57,564 nt of DNA from an uncultured Pseudomonadota bacterium (GTDB taxonomy: Bacteria > Pseudomonadota > Alphaproteobacteria > RF32 > CAG-239): NCBI GenBank assembly GCA_947054505.1, contig CAMRWU010000012.1, positions 1 to 57,564 of the forward strand, in the 5' to 3' direction. Shown here piece by piece: positions 16,141 to 24,757 of the stretch. The stretch's first letter is position 1; every line of letters begins with the position of its first letter. The position numbers were made by a program, and so were the translations under genes. The notes below the pieces were generated by a model. That model worked only from the letters and a program-made list of their open reading frames with translations, had not been told where the DNA came from and did not search any database.

Positions 16141-17943
16141 ATGCAAGAACCACCTATCTACGCCATAAAATCTGCCGCTCTCGCCTTTGGAACCAATCAA
16201 TTGTTCCGAGACGTTGAACTCTATATCAATAAAGGTGATAAAATATCTCTGGTCGGACGCAACGGTTCTGGAAAATCCACTCTTTTGAAAGTTATTGCCG
16301 GAGAAATTGAACCCGATAACGGTGAAATTTTTATTCAACCGGGGACCAAAATTTCCTATATGCCGCAAGACCCAGACCTCTCCTCTTTTGCGACTTTGAG
16401 AGATGTGGTTTTGGACGGCTTTTCCAAAGAAGAACATGAGGTCAGTTATCTGGCGGATATGATGATTGAACAATTTGGAATTGCCGCAGAACAAAATCCG
16501 GCAAAGGCTTCCGGCGGTGAACGACGTAAAGCCGCCCTCGCCCGCGCATTGGCCGGAGAACCGGATATCCTGCTTTTAGACGAACCAACCAACCACTTGG
16601 ATTTGCCGACAATCGAAAAGCTGGAAAAAATTATTGCCGATTTTCGCGGCGCGGTCATTCTTATCTCGCACGATCGCATGTTTTTGAACAATACCTCTAA
16701 GACTACTTTTTGGCTTGATCGCGGCAAAATGCACCGCAGTAACAAAGGTTTCAAATTCTTTGAAGAATGGCAAGAACAAATTATCAATCAGAAATTGATT
16801 GAACAACATCACCTCAACAAAAAAATCGAAGAAGAAACCGAATGGCTGCATAAAGGGGTTACCGCCCGCCGCCGCCGCAACATGGGACGACTGCGCAAAC
16901 TGCAACAACTGCGACAAGAACGGCGCGAACAAATAAAACAAGTGGGGAGCATCAACCTTAATGTCGAAGAAGGTGATTATCGCTCCAAACTGGTGATTGA
17001 AGCCAAACACATCAATAAAGCTTTCGGCAATCGCGACATTATCAAGGATTTTTCCACCCGCATTATCAAAGGCAACAAAATCGGCATTGTGGGACCAAAC
17101 GGAGCCGGAAAAACCACGCTCATCAAGCTTTTGACCAAACGTTTGGAACCGGACAGCGGCTTTGTGCGTATCGGCAAAAATCTGGAAGAGGCCTATTTTG
17201 ACCAAAACCGCCTCTCGCTCGACCCCAAGAAAACATTATGGCAAACCTTGTGTGACAAAGGCGATCACATTATGGTTCACGGACACTATCGCCACGTGGT
17301 TGCTTATTTGAAAGATTTCTTGTTTAAACCCGACCAAGCTCATTGTCCAGTGGCGGCGCTGTCCGGCGGCGAAAAAAATCGCCTGATGCTGGCTGTTGCC
17401 CTCGCACAACCGTCAAACTTTTTGGTTTTGGACGAACCGACAAACGATTTGGATATGGACACGCTCGACTTGTTGCAGGAAGTGTTGGATGATTATGCCG
17501 GCACAATCCTCATTGTCAGCCACGACCGCGACTTCTTAGACCGCGTTGTCACCTCCGTTATATATATGAAAGGCGACGGAACTCTCAGCGAGCATGCCGG
17601 CAGTTATTCAGAATTGCTAGCCAAGATAAAACCCGCCGCACCGGAGCCGACAAAGACAAAGCCGCAAGCAAAAAACGACAAACCGGTACAACAAAAATCT
17701 GCCAGCCGCAAACTCAGTTATCATCAACAACGTCTGCTTGAGGTGTTGCCGCAGGAAGTGGAAACTTTGGAACAAGAAATTGCCGCCATTGAGGAAGAAC
17801 TCGGCAATCCCTCTCTTTATACTGAAAATCCACAACGCTTTGATAAACTGACAACCGACTTGTCTTTGAAAAAACAGCAAAAAGAAGACAAAGAAAACCA
17901 GTGGCTGGAGATACAAATGCTAAAAGAAGAACTCGAAGCTTAG
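16141..17943 (+). CDS. uup: ABC-F ATPase Uup
   Basis: Soluble protein with two ABC ATPase domains and no membrane segments. Domain 1 has Walker A GRNGSGKST, signature ASGGERR and Walker B LLLDEPTNHLD. Domain 2 has GPNGAGKTT, LSGGEKNR and LVLDEPTNDLD. A basic linker (VTARRRRNMGRLRKL) joins them, and the C-terminal 90 residues form a Lys/Glu coiled coil. That coiled coil distinguishes Uup from EttA and YheS. ABC-F proteins act on the ribosome; Uup also affects transposon excision and branched DNA in E. coli. Its stop overlaps the stop of the convergent gene at 17940. Confidence 0.93.
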   Translation: MQEPPIYAIKSAALAFGTNQLFRDVELYINKGDKISLVGRNGSGKSTLLKVIAGEIEPDNGEIFIQPGTKISYMPQDPDLSSFATLRDVVLDGFSKEEHEVSYLADMMIEQFGIAAEQNPAKASGGERRKAALARALAGEPDILLLDEPTNHLDLPTIEKLEKIIADFRGAVILISHDRMFLNNTSKTTFWLDRGKMHRSNKGFKFFEEWQEQIINQKLIEQHHLNKKIEEETEWLHKGVTARRRRNMGRLRKLQQLRQERREQIKQVGSINLNVEEGDYRSKLVIEAKHINKAFGNRDIIKDFSTRIIKGNKIGIVGPNGAGKTTLIKLLTKRLEPDSGFVRIGKNLEEAYFDQNRLSLDPKKTLWQTLCDKGDHIMVHGHYRHVVAYLKDFLFKPDQAHCPVAALSGGEKNRLMLAVALAQPSNFLVLDEPTNDLDMDTLDLLQEVLDDYAGTILIVSHDRDFLDRVVTSVIYMKGDGTLSEHAGSYSELLAKIKPAAPEPTKTKPQAKNDKPVQQKSASRKLSYHQQRLLEVLPQEVETLEQEIAAIEEELGNPSLYTENPQRFDKLTTDLSLKKQQKEDKENQWLEIQMLKEELEA

Positions 17944-18473
17944 TTTTGGCTTTCAGCTTCGAGAATTTTGCTCACTTTATAGAGAACAGGGCGAATCATC
18001 TCCAATTCTTCCGGAGAGACTTTTTCGGCATTAACCTGACGCTCCTGTTCGTTGATAATGTTTTTCAGGTTGCTGTCACGACCTTTTTCCAAAAGCTTTT
18101 TATTATTTTGAATATTGGATAGCAACATCTCGGTTTTGATAATCGCACGCAACCGTTGCTCAACATAAAAGAAGCGATCAACATCCCAACCTTTGACCTC
18201 AAACCAGCGTTTGAGCGACGGAGACAAAACCTCCGAAGCCTTGCCATTAGCCAAAGATAACTGAGAAGCCTCCCCGTTTGCGGCATTTGTTTGCAAAAAC
18301 TCAGGCCAAACATCTAAAAAAGCATTGACTTCTTTTGGCGTGATGACCTCGGCATTCTTTTCCGGCGTGCTGTAAAAATGTTGCCACACGGCTAATCTGG
18401 ACATAGGAGTGGTGAGGATAAAAAACAAGAATCCGAAACTAAGAGCCAATATCCCCCATTGCCGCCAATACAT
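17940..18473 (-). CDS. Hypothetical membrane-anchored protein (177 aa)
   Basis: I do not recognise the family. One N-terminal hydrophobic segment (residues about 6-22, WGILALSFGFLFFILTT) is an uncleaved anchor or signal. The rest is a soluble, mostly helical domain with conserved-looking aromatic residues (LKRWFEVKGWDVDRFFYVEQRL) and a charged, coiled C-terminus, probably in the periplasm. The start codon directly follows the stop of the HAD-like gene, with GAGGTGG as ribosome site, so the two are translated together. The 3' end overlaps the uup stop by four bases, tail to tail. Confidence 0.7.
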   Translation of the reverse strand: MYWRQWGILALSFGFLFFILTTPMSRLAVWQHFYSTPEKNAEVITPKEVNAFLDVWPEFLQTNAANGEASQLSLANGKASEVLSPSLKRWFEVKGWDVDRFFYVEQRLRAIIKTEMLLSNIQNNKKLLEKGRDSNLKNIINEQERQVNAEKVSPEELEMIRPVLYKVSKILEAESQN

Positions 18474-19334
18474 TTACCACCTCAGATTCGACATAACATA
18501 TTGAGGAGAAACATCAAAATTATTTGCCAGCTCACGGGTTTTGGCAACATCAGGAATATATCCTTCGCCAAGATAATTGACATGAATACCTTTGGACAGC
18601 AACATCGCATCCAGATTTAACAACTCGGCTCCTTTAATATCCGTGGCGAGATTGTCACCAATCACTAAAACAGAACCGGTATTTTTCAATGCGCTCAAGC
18701 AATAGCTGAAAATGCGAGATTCCGGTTTGCCGAGCGTAATAATTCGTCCGCCCATAACCGCATATTGTTCCGCTAAAGCCGCCGGAGCCAGACTGATTTT
18801 TCCTTCTTTGAAGCACGATGTGTCATTGCCGGCGCAAACAAACGGCAGTCCAAGACTAACCGCATGTTCCAATTCCGGCAAATATTTATCTAAAGTATCT
18901 GCGGATGATGCGACTTCATCCATATAAATGAAATGCGCCATTTCAATATTGGGAACAGCCTGATAGTCCAAACCGGAAAACACGCCTTTGTTTGCTTTGG
19001 CTCCTAACAGGTAAAAATTGTTACCAATCGCCGCAAAGTCACCATTGCGCGCTTTGAGCTGATAGTGCAAGATTTCACCAGCGGTCATAATGCAGGCAAA
19101 TGCCATGGGATTGACACCGTTTTGTTGAAGCTCCGTAGCCAAAGACATAACCCGTTGCGCCGTGTTGGACAATAAAATGACATTTTTGCCACTATGCAAC
19201 AGATTGTTGACAGCTTTGACAGCATCGGGCAACAAGGTGTTACCCTCGCTCAACACACCGTTAAAGCCGATTAAAAATGTATCATAGTTCTCCGCAATTT
19301 TGGAAAGATTGACTATGGGTTTTATCATTTTCAT
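18474..19334 (-). CDS. HAD-superfamily (NagD-like, TIGR01459-type) protein lacking the catalytic Asp
   Basis: The fold motifs of a class IIA HAD hydrolase are present: motif II LLSNTAQ (S56, N57), the motif III lysine in LGKPES (K203) and the acidic motif IV GDNLATDIKG (D227, D232). Motif I, which should read D-x-D/W-G-V/T, is LIGFNGVL at residues 21-28: glycine at 23 where the nucleophile belongs and asparagine at 25. Without that aspartate the phospho-aspartyl intermediate cannot form, so the protein is probably catalytically dead or acts as a binding protein. The coding frame is intact over 286 aa, so it is not a simple pseudogene. It is upstream of, and translationally coupled with, the anchored protein at 17940-18473. 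Confidence 0.82.
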   Translation of the reverse strand: MKMIKPIVNLSKIAENYDTFLIGFNGVLSEGNTLLPDAVKAVNNLLHSGKNVILLSNTAQRVMSLATELQQNGVNPMAFACIMTAGEILHYQLKARNGDFAAIGNNFYLLGAKANKGVFSGLDYQAVPNIEMAHFIYMDEVASSADTLDKYLPELEHAVSLGLPFVCAGNDTSCFKEGKISLAPAALAEQYAVMGGRIITLGKPESRIFSYCLSALKNTGSVLVIGDNLATDIKGAELLNLDAMLLSKGIHVNYLGEGYIPDVAKTRELANNFDVSPQYVMSNLRW

Positions 19335-19438
19335 TGTTTATTGTCCCCAAATCAGGCCGCAAAAAAAGTAAATTTTGCACAGAGTATATCATTTTTTGCC
19401 GCGCTGACAAGGAAATAAACAGAGTTTTCACCCTAAAA

Positions 19439-20866
19439 TCAGAAAAATAAATCGCGTTTTCCGCCTTTTACCTGCTCAATACGCGCCAAAAGGACAGGTT
19501 TGCGCGGGTCATCATCAGGAAACGCCTTAACCTCGCGGTCAATGGCGGCCAGACATTTCTCCCTTGTTGACGGGCTGGCATAGTCCATCACATATTCCAA
19601 CAGAGTCAGAATAGCGTTCGGCGTGCAAAAACGTTTGACAAACCCGGGGACAGCAAACTCCATAAAGTGTTCACCGGTGCGCCCCAGACGGTAACAGCCG
19701 GTACAAAATGACGGTAGATAATCGGCCTCGCACAATTCGCCGATAACCTGATCCAAAGTACGGTTATCACTCAGCACAAACTGGCTCTTCTTGTCACTGG
19801 AAACCTCATCTTGTCCGGAATACGCACCGACACCAATATCTGAGCCGGCATCAATTTGGCTGATACCATAGCCAATTGCCTCATTACGCAGATGAACAGG
19901 TTCTCGCGCCGTCAGAATCATCCCCGTATACGGAACAGCCAATCGGATAACGGCAATCATCTTCATAAATTCTTCATCCGTCGGTGCATATGGCGGGTGA
20001 TCGGCATAATCGGTTCCAATCGCCGGTTCAATTCGCGGAAATGAAATGGTATGAGGACCAACGCCAAATTTTTCTTCCAGATGGATGGTATGATACAACA
20101 TCGCCAATGCCTCAAACTTGTGGTTATACAAACCAATCAGCGCCCCCATGCCCACATCATCAATACCGGCTTCCATCGCCCGATCAAAAGCAAACAAACG
20201 CCACAAATAATTGGCCTTTAAACCACTGGGATGAACAGAACGATATGTCGGTTGATGATAGGTTTCCTGAAAAATCTGATAGGTGCCGATGCCAGCCGCT
20301 TTGACCGTTTTAAAACCTTCAACATCCAAAGGTGCCGCATTGATATTGACACGGCGGATTTCGCCGTTACCCTCTTTGGTCGCATAGGTTTTGCGCACGG
20401 TTTCGGCAATAAACTCCGGATCATAACGCGGATGTTCGCCATAAACCATAATCAAACGTTTGTGCCCTTTGGCTTCCAGAGAGCGGACTTCCTTTTCCAA
20501 CTCTTGCATGGTCAAGGTTTTGCGAACCAGTTCCAGATTGTCTTTTCTAAAACCGCAATAAGTACAATTGTTAATACAGTCGTTGCCGACATACAACGGC
20601 GCAAACAAAACAATTCGGTTGCCGTAAATTGTTTTTTTCAGATTGCGAGCTCCCTCCTTAATCTGCTCAACGATTTCCGGATCATCGGCATTTAGAAGCA
20701 CTGCCATTTCTTCCGGATTCAGGCGATTTTTAGCCAAAGATTTGGCGATAATATCCTCAACTTGTTTGCGATCAGTTGTTTTTTGTTTCAGCAATTCTTC
20801 AATACGACTTTCCGGAATGAAAGATTCCAAGCCGTCAACATTAATATCCGGTAATCCGTTAGCCAT
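19439..20866 (-). CDS. hydG: HydG, [FeFe]-hydrogenase maturase (radical SAM tyrosine lyase)
   Basis: HydG cleaves tyrosine to give the CO and CN ligands of the hydrogenase H-cluster. Both cluster motifs are complete: the radical-SAM CX3CX2C at C97, C101, C104 (CINNCTYCG) and the C-terminal CX2CX22C at C388, C391, C414 that binds the auxiliary cluster. The latter separates HydG from the related thiamine enzyme ThiH. Length (475 aa) is normal. The start overlaps the end of hydF by eight bases. The hydrogenase itself and hydE are not in this window. Presence implies H2 metabolism under anoxic conditions. Confidence 0.96.
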   Translation of the reverse strand: MANGLPDINVDGLESFIPESRIEELLKQKTTDRKQVEDIIAKSLAKNRLNPEEMAVLLNADDPEIVEQIKEGARNLKKTIYGNRIVLFAPLYVGNDCINNCTYCGFRKDNLELVRKTLTMQELEKEVRSLEAKGHKRLIMVYGEHPRYDPEFIAETVRKTYATKEGNGEIRRVNINAAPLDVEGFKTVKAAGIGTYQIFQETYHQPTYRSVHPSGLKANYLWRLFAFDRAMEAGIDDVGMGALIGLYNHKFEALAMLYHTIHLEEKFGVGPHTISFPRIEPAIGTDYADHPPYAPTDEEFMKMIAVIRLAVPYTGMILTAREPVHLRNEAIGYGISQIDAGSDIGVGAYSGQDEVSSDKKSQFVLSDNRTLDQVIGELCEADYLPSFCTGCYRLGRTGEHFMEFAVPGFVKRFCTPNAILTLLEYVMDYASPSTREKCLAAIDREVKAFPDDDPRKPVLLARIEQVKGGKRDLFF

Positions 20867-22070
20867 TTTTTATCTCTCTATATTTTTGCAAAGCGGATGG
20901 AAAAGGTTCCAACACTTTTTCCAACACACCTTTAAGTTCTGAAATACATACGCCGTAATTTGTGATCGGCACACCTGCCTGCTCACAACGGCTGATGCGC
21001 GACAAAACCTCGCGCCGGTTGTTCATACAGCCGCCACATTGGACGACCAATTTATATGCCGCCAAGTCCGCCGGAAAATCGTGTCCGGCGACATGGTTGA
21101 TTTCCAGTTCTTTGCCGGTCTTGGCTTGCAACCAACGCGGGATTTTAACGCGCCCGATATCGTCTTCAACAGCATGATGTGTGCAAGACTCGGCAATCAA
21201 AACCTTGTCACCATTCTGCAACCCGTTAATGGCAGCCGCCCCCTCAACCAACTTGATAATATCGCCTTTTAAGCGAGCAAAAAGAATTGAAAATGTTGTG
21301 CAGAGAATGTTGCTCGGTGTGTTGGCGACCATAAAATCAACAACTTGAGAATCGCAAACAACCAAATCCGGTGCTTTTTTACAATTTTCTAACGCTCGAA
21401 CATAGTCAGTTTCCTTAACAACAGTCACATATTGACCGTTATCCAAACAATCACGAATAGCCTGCACCTGCGGCAGAATCAAACGTCCTTTCGGCGCCTC
21501 GTAATCTATGGGGACAATCATCATAACATGACCACCCAACGGTGCCAAATCCCCCAATAAAGGCGGCGGAGAAACAAAATCTTCCGGACAGACTTTTAAC
21601 AAGGCCTGCTTTAATTCGCCAAGCACTCGATCCCGTTCGCTCACATCGGTTGAGTTAACGCTAATGCCATCGCCTGTTGTCGGATAAACATCCGCCTTAT
21701 TAAAAATCTTAATTACCGGAATTTGACGCTTTGCCGCATCAGATAAAATTTCATCTTCATACGCGCCGATTTTATTCCCTTCACAAATCAACAAAATCAC
21801 ATCCGCCCGCTCAAAAACCTTGTGTGTTTTGGTCAAGCGTTCGTTCCCCAGAGCCGTTTCATCACCCAAACCGGCCGTATCCAACCAAACAATCGGCCCC
21901 AAAGGCAATAGCTCCTGCGCTTTTTCGACCACATCGGTCGTTGTTCCCGCATATGCCGAAGTAACCGCGACATCCTGACCGCTGACCAAGTTCAGAAAAC
22001 TTGATTTTCCGGAATTAACACGCCCCATCAAGGCAATATGCAAGCGTAAAGATTTTGGAGAAGTTTCCAT
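20859..22070 (-). CDS. hydF: HydF, GTPase scaffold for [FeFe]-hydrogenase maturation
   Basis: HydF carries the diiron precursor and hands it to apo-hydrogenase. Residues 1-165 are a GTPase domain with P-loop GRVNSGKS, switch-II DTAG and NKAD. Residues about 170-260 are the dimerisation domain. The C-terminal cluster domain has CTH (in AESCTHH) and CGGC, as expected. The residue just before CGGC, histidine in the canonical CxHx(46-53)HCxxC motif, is glutamine here (VVQCGGC). The protein begins with METSPK at 22070, with only a weak ribosome site. It is the first gene of the hydF-hydG pair. Confidence 0.95.
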   Translation of the reverse strand: METSPKSLRLHIALMGRVNSGKSSFLNLVSGQDVAVTSAYAGTTTDVVEKAQELLPLGPIVWLDTAGLGDETALGNERLTKTHKVFERADVILLICEGNKIGAYEDEILSDAAKRQIPVIKIFNKADVYPTTGDGISVNSTDVSERDRVLGELKQALLKVCPEDFVSPPPLLGDLAPLGGHVMMIVPIDYEAPKGRLILPQVQAIRDCLDNGQYVTVVKETDYVRALENCKKAPDLVVCDSQVVDFMVANTPSNILCTTFSILFARLKGDIIKLVEGAAAINGLQNGDKVLIAESCTHHAVEDDIGRVKIPRWLQAKTGKELEINHVAGHDFPADLAAYKLVVQCGGCMNNRREVLSRISRCEQAGVPITNYGVCISELKGVLEKVLEPFPSALQKYREIKNG

Positions 22071-22137
22071 TGTCTGTCCCTAAACATTTTAATGCTAATA
22101 CCTTGTCATACTCCCGTCACGACAAGAATGCAAGACC

Positions 22138-22884
22138 TTATCTCTGTTTATAACCCGCTAACGAGGTAATGACATGATTGGCTATTGTCAGCCCAAAAAT
22201 CGCGGTTATTGTCGGCAGAGATCCTAAAGTGTGACGCAAACGTCCATTATCCGGAGCCTCGCCGTCCAAAGACAAAGCCGTTTCCGGCAACGTAACCTGC
22301 TCATCAGAAAACACACAATTGATTTGGGAAATTTCGACACCTCGTTTGCGCAAACGTTTGCGAATAAACTTCGCCAAACCACAGTTTTTGCTGGCACTCA
22401 GTTTTCCGGTTTTGATACAAGACGGATCTGATTTCAATGCTGCTCCCATTGAGGAAATAAACGGAACTTTTCGCTCAAACAAACTTTCAATCAGGCAACA
22501 TTTCGGATTTAACGCATCAATAGCATCAACCACATAATCCAACGGGCGATCCAATAATTTCGGCAAAGTATCGGCATTGACAAAAGTATCAACCGTTTCC
22601 ACCTGACAATCCGGATTGATATCCAACACCCGTGCTTTAGCAACATCGGTCTTTTTTTGACCGACCGTCGATGTCAGTGCCAAAATCTGGCGATTGATAT
22701 TGCTGGCATCAAAAACATCAAAATCAACCAATATCAGATGTCCGACACCAGCACGAGCCAAGGCTTCCAGCGCATAACCACCGACAGCACCGAGACCAAC
22801 AACCATGACGTTGGCTTGTTGCAATCTTTCCATTCCCTTATCGCCAAGCAACATTCTTGTACGCTTTACTCTGTCATTTTCCAT
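22138..22884 (-). CDS. tcdA: TcdA, tRNA threonylcarbamoyladenosine (t6A37) dehydratase
   Basis: An E1-like (ThiF/MoeB fold) enzyme that uses ATP to cyclise t6A at position 37 of ANN-decoding tRNAs to ct6A. The nucleotide-binding motif GLGAVGGYALEALAR is near residue 30. The NRQ motif that follows it and the NPKCCLIESLF region fit TcdA/CsdL rather than ThiF, MoeB or HesA. No C-terminal rhodanese domain is present. The frame is open to 22941, but ATG 22884 (MENDRVKRT) has AAAGGA before it and gives the usual length; it then overlaps the end of tatD by 11 bases. Confidence 0.9.
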   Translation of the reverse strand: MENDRVKRTRMLLGDKGMERLQQANVMVVGLGAVGGYALEALARAGVGHLILVDFDVFDASNINRQILALTSTVGQKKTDVAKARVLDINPDCQVETVDTFVNADTLPKLLDRPLDYVVDAIDALNPKCCLIESLFERKVPFISSMGAALKSDPSCIKTGKLSASKNCGLAKFIRKRLRKRGVEISQINCVFSDEQVTLPETALSLDGEAPDNGRLRHTLGSLPTITAIFGLTIANHVITSLAGYKQR

Positions 22885-23620
22885 AAAATAAATCCTTTGA
22901 ATTTTGATAAACTTTCGCCGCAAGTTTTTCCGTATCTTCATGGCGATATTCTGCCAACTTGGTCAATAATTCAGGCAGAAAACACGGGGAGCTCTCCGTT
23001 CCTTTCTCCAAACTTTGATAAGGGCCGTCAGTTTCTAACAACAAACAATTTTGCGGCACAGCACAAACAATTTCCGCAACATTTTTCATCCTCAAAATCG
23101 ACTGAGAAAAAGAAACATAGCCACTGTTTTCAACAATCGGCTTAATCAAATCTTTTGCGCCGCTAAAAGAATGAAAAACAAAACGCACACCTTTCAATAA
23201 CGGCCAAAATCGGGGCAACCACTCAGCGGCCTTGACCGCATGTATCAGCAATACCCGATTATATTTTTTCGCCAGCTGAATTTGAATTTCGAACGCTTCT
23301 GCCTGCGGTAACAATTCTCCGTCTTTTATCCTGTCCAACCCTGCCTCGCCGATTTGAGCCCGAGGATTTTGCAACAACAGCGCTTCCAACTTCTCCGCCC
23401 AAGCCGGCGTTGCTTGACGCACATGCCACGGGTGCAACCCCAAAGCCGGAACAACCTCTGGATATTGCGTTGATAACTCCAACACCTTTGCCCAATCATC
23501 TTCTTTCGCACTGATACAAACAAATCCGTTTACGCCACATTCTCGAGCGGCAGCAATGATTTGCGGTGCACTAATCAACTTATAGTCTTGCAAATGAATA
23601 TGGGTGTCGATAAATTTCAT
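22874..23620 (-). CDS. TatD-family metal-dependent hydrolase (DNase-type)
   Basis: A TIM-barrel metallohydrolase. The metal motif THIHL is at residues 6-10, then the E of QIGEAGLD (about 95-100), the histidines of LLIHAVKA and FHSFSGA, and the final aspartate of LLETDGPY. TatD-type proteins are 3'-5' exonucleases or related amidohydrolases; the true substrate cannot be told here. The usual HPH after the second motif reads LGLHPWHV. At 248 aa it is full length. It overlaps tcdA by 11 bases and is divergent from alr. Confidence 0.88.
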   Translation of the reverse strand: MKFIDTHIHLQDYKLISAPQIIAAARECGVNGFVCISAKEDDWAKVLELSTQYPEVVPALGLHPWHVRQATPAWAEKLEALLLQNPRAQIGEAGLDRIKDGELLPQAEAFEIQIQLAKKYNRVLLIHAVKAAEWLPRFWPLLKGVRFVFHSFSGAKDLIKPIVENSGYVSFSQSILRMKNVAEIVCAVPQNCLLLETDGPYQSLEKGTESSPCFLPELLTKLAEYRHEDTEKLAAKVYQNSKDLFYGK

Positions 23621-23659
23621 TTATTAAACCTTATGAATTTTAGGGAATTGTAAAAAAAG

Positions 23660-24757
23660 ATGACTGTTTTGACAAGACCAATTTTAGAAATTGACCTCAA
23701 TAACCTGCTTGACAACTATCACACTTTGCAAAAAATTGCCGGTGAAGCCGTTTGTGCCGCAGTTGTCAAAGATGATGCCTATGGTCTCGGAGACGCAAAT
23801 GTAGTCCCTATGTTATATAAAGAGGCTGGGTGCAGACATTTTTTTGTTGCTCATGCGATTGAAGCTGAGCGAATTGTATCGCTCATTCCCGAAGCAACGA
23901 TTTTTGTTTTACAGGGTATCGGCGAAGACTGTTTGGAAATTTTCAAACAGCATAAACAAATTGTGCCGGTTATCAGTTGTCCGCAAATGCTTGATTTTTG
24001 GAAAGCAAACAGACCGGATAAACGCAAACCGGCAATCCAGATTGAAACCGGATTGAACCGTCTCGGCTTTAGAGAAGCAGAACTTGCAAAAATGAGTGAT
24101 GATGAACGTAAGGACTTTTGTCTGGTGATGTCACATCTGGCTTGCGGCGATGAAAAAGACCACTTTATGAACGCGCATCAGGCAGATAATTTTAACAATC
24201 TCAAAAACACTTATTTTCCTAAACTTCCGGCATCTTTATCCGCTTCTGACGGTGTTTTCTTAGGAAAAGAATTTCAGCAAGATTTGGTGCGTTTGGGCGC
24301 CGCAATGTATGGCATCAACACCGCTCCTTATCGTCCCAACCAAATGAAAAATGTGGTACGAATTCAGGCTCCGGTTTTGCAAATCGAACCTTTACCTAAA
24401 GGCGATTTCGTTGGATATTCGGCAACATACCGCGCCAACACCAACCGCAAAATCGCCATAATATCTATCGGTTACGGTGATGGCTTGCCTCGTTCGCTAT
24501 CTAATGTCGGCAAGGTTTTCTTTAATGTCAGCGGCAAACTGAGCGAAGCACGCATCATCGGAAGAGTGTCAATGGACAACATCATTTGTGATGTGACCGA
24601 CATCAGCAACTTGGAAGTCGGCGACATGGCTTTTTTGGCCGATGAATTTTACACATTGGATGATATGGGGCGCGATGCCGCTACAATTTCATACGAAATT
24701 ATGTCCCGTATCGGCAAAAATACACGTTATGTCAGAAAAGTGCTGTTCCGTAGTTAA
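23660..24757 (+). CDS. alr: Alanine racemase
   Basis: PLP-dependent enzyme that makes D-alanine for peptidoglycan. The PLP-lysine motif is VVKDDAYGLG (usually VKADAYGHG; the Ala and His are replaced). The GLNRLGF segment and the catalytic-tyrosine region FVGYSATYR of the second active-site half follow, and the C-terminal beta domain holds GRVSMDNI, a family signature. Length (365 aa) is normal. The start is ATG 23660, without a strong ribosome site, 39 bases from the divergent tatD start. The stop shares TTAA with the convergent gene at 24754. Confidence 0.93.
   Translation: MTVLTRPILEIDLNNLLDNYHTLQKIAGEAVCAAVVKDDAYGLGDANVVPMLYKEAGCRHFFVAHAIEAERIVSLIPEATIFVLQGIGEDCLEIFKQHKQIVPVISCPQMLDFWKANRPDKRKPAIQIETGLNRLGFREAELAKMSDDERKDFCLVMSHLACGDEKDHFMNAHQADNFNNLKNTYFPKLPASLSASDGVFLGKEFQQDLVRLGAAMYGINTAPYRPNQMKNVVRIQAPVLQIEPLPKGDFVGYSATYRANTNRKIAIISIGYGDGLPRSLSNVGKVFFNVSGKLSEARIIGRVSMDNIICDVTDISNLEVGDMAFLADEFYTLDDMGRDAATISYEIMSRIGKNTRYVRKVLFRS

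Noticed and set aside
16576..17205. 209-codon minus-strand frame opposite uup
   Set aside because: Phe-rich shadow of a conserved ABC-F gene.
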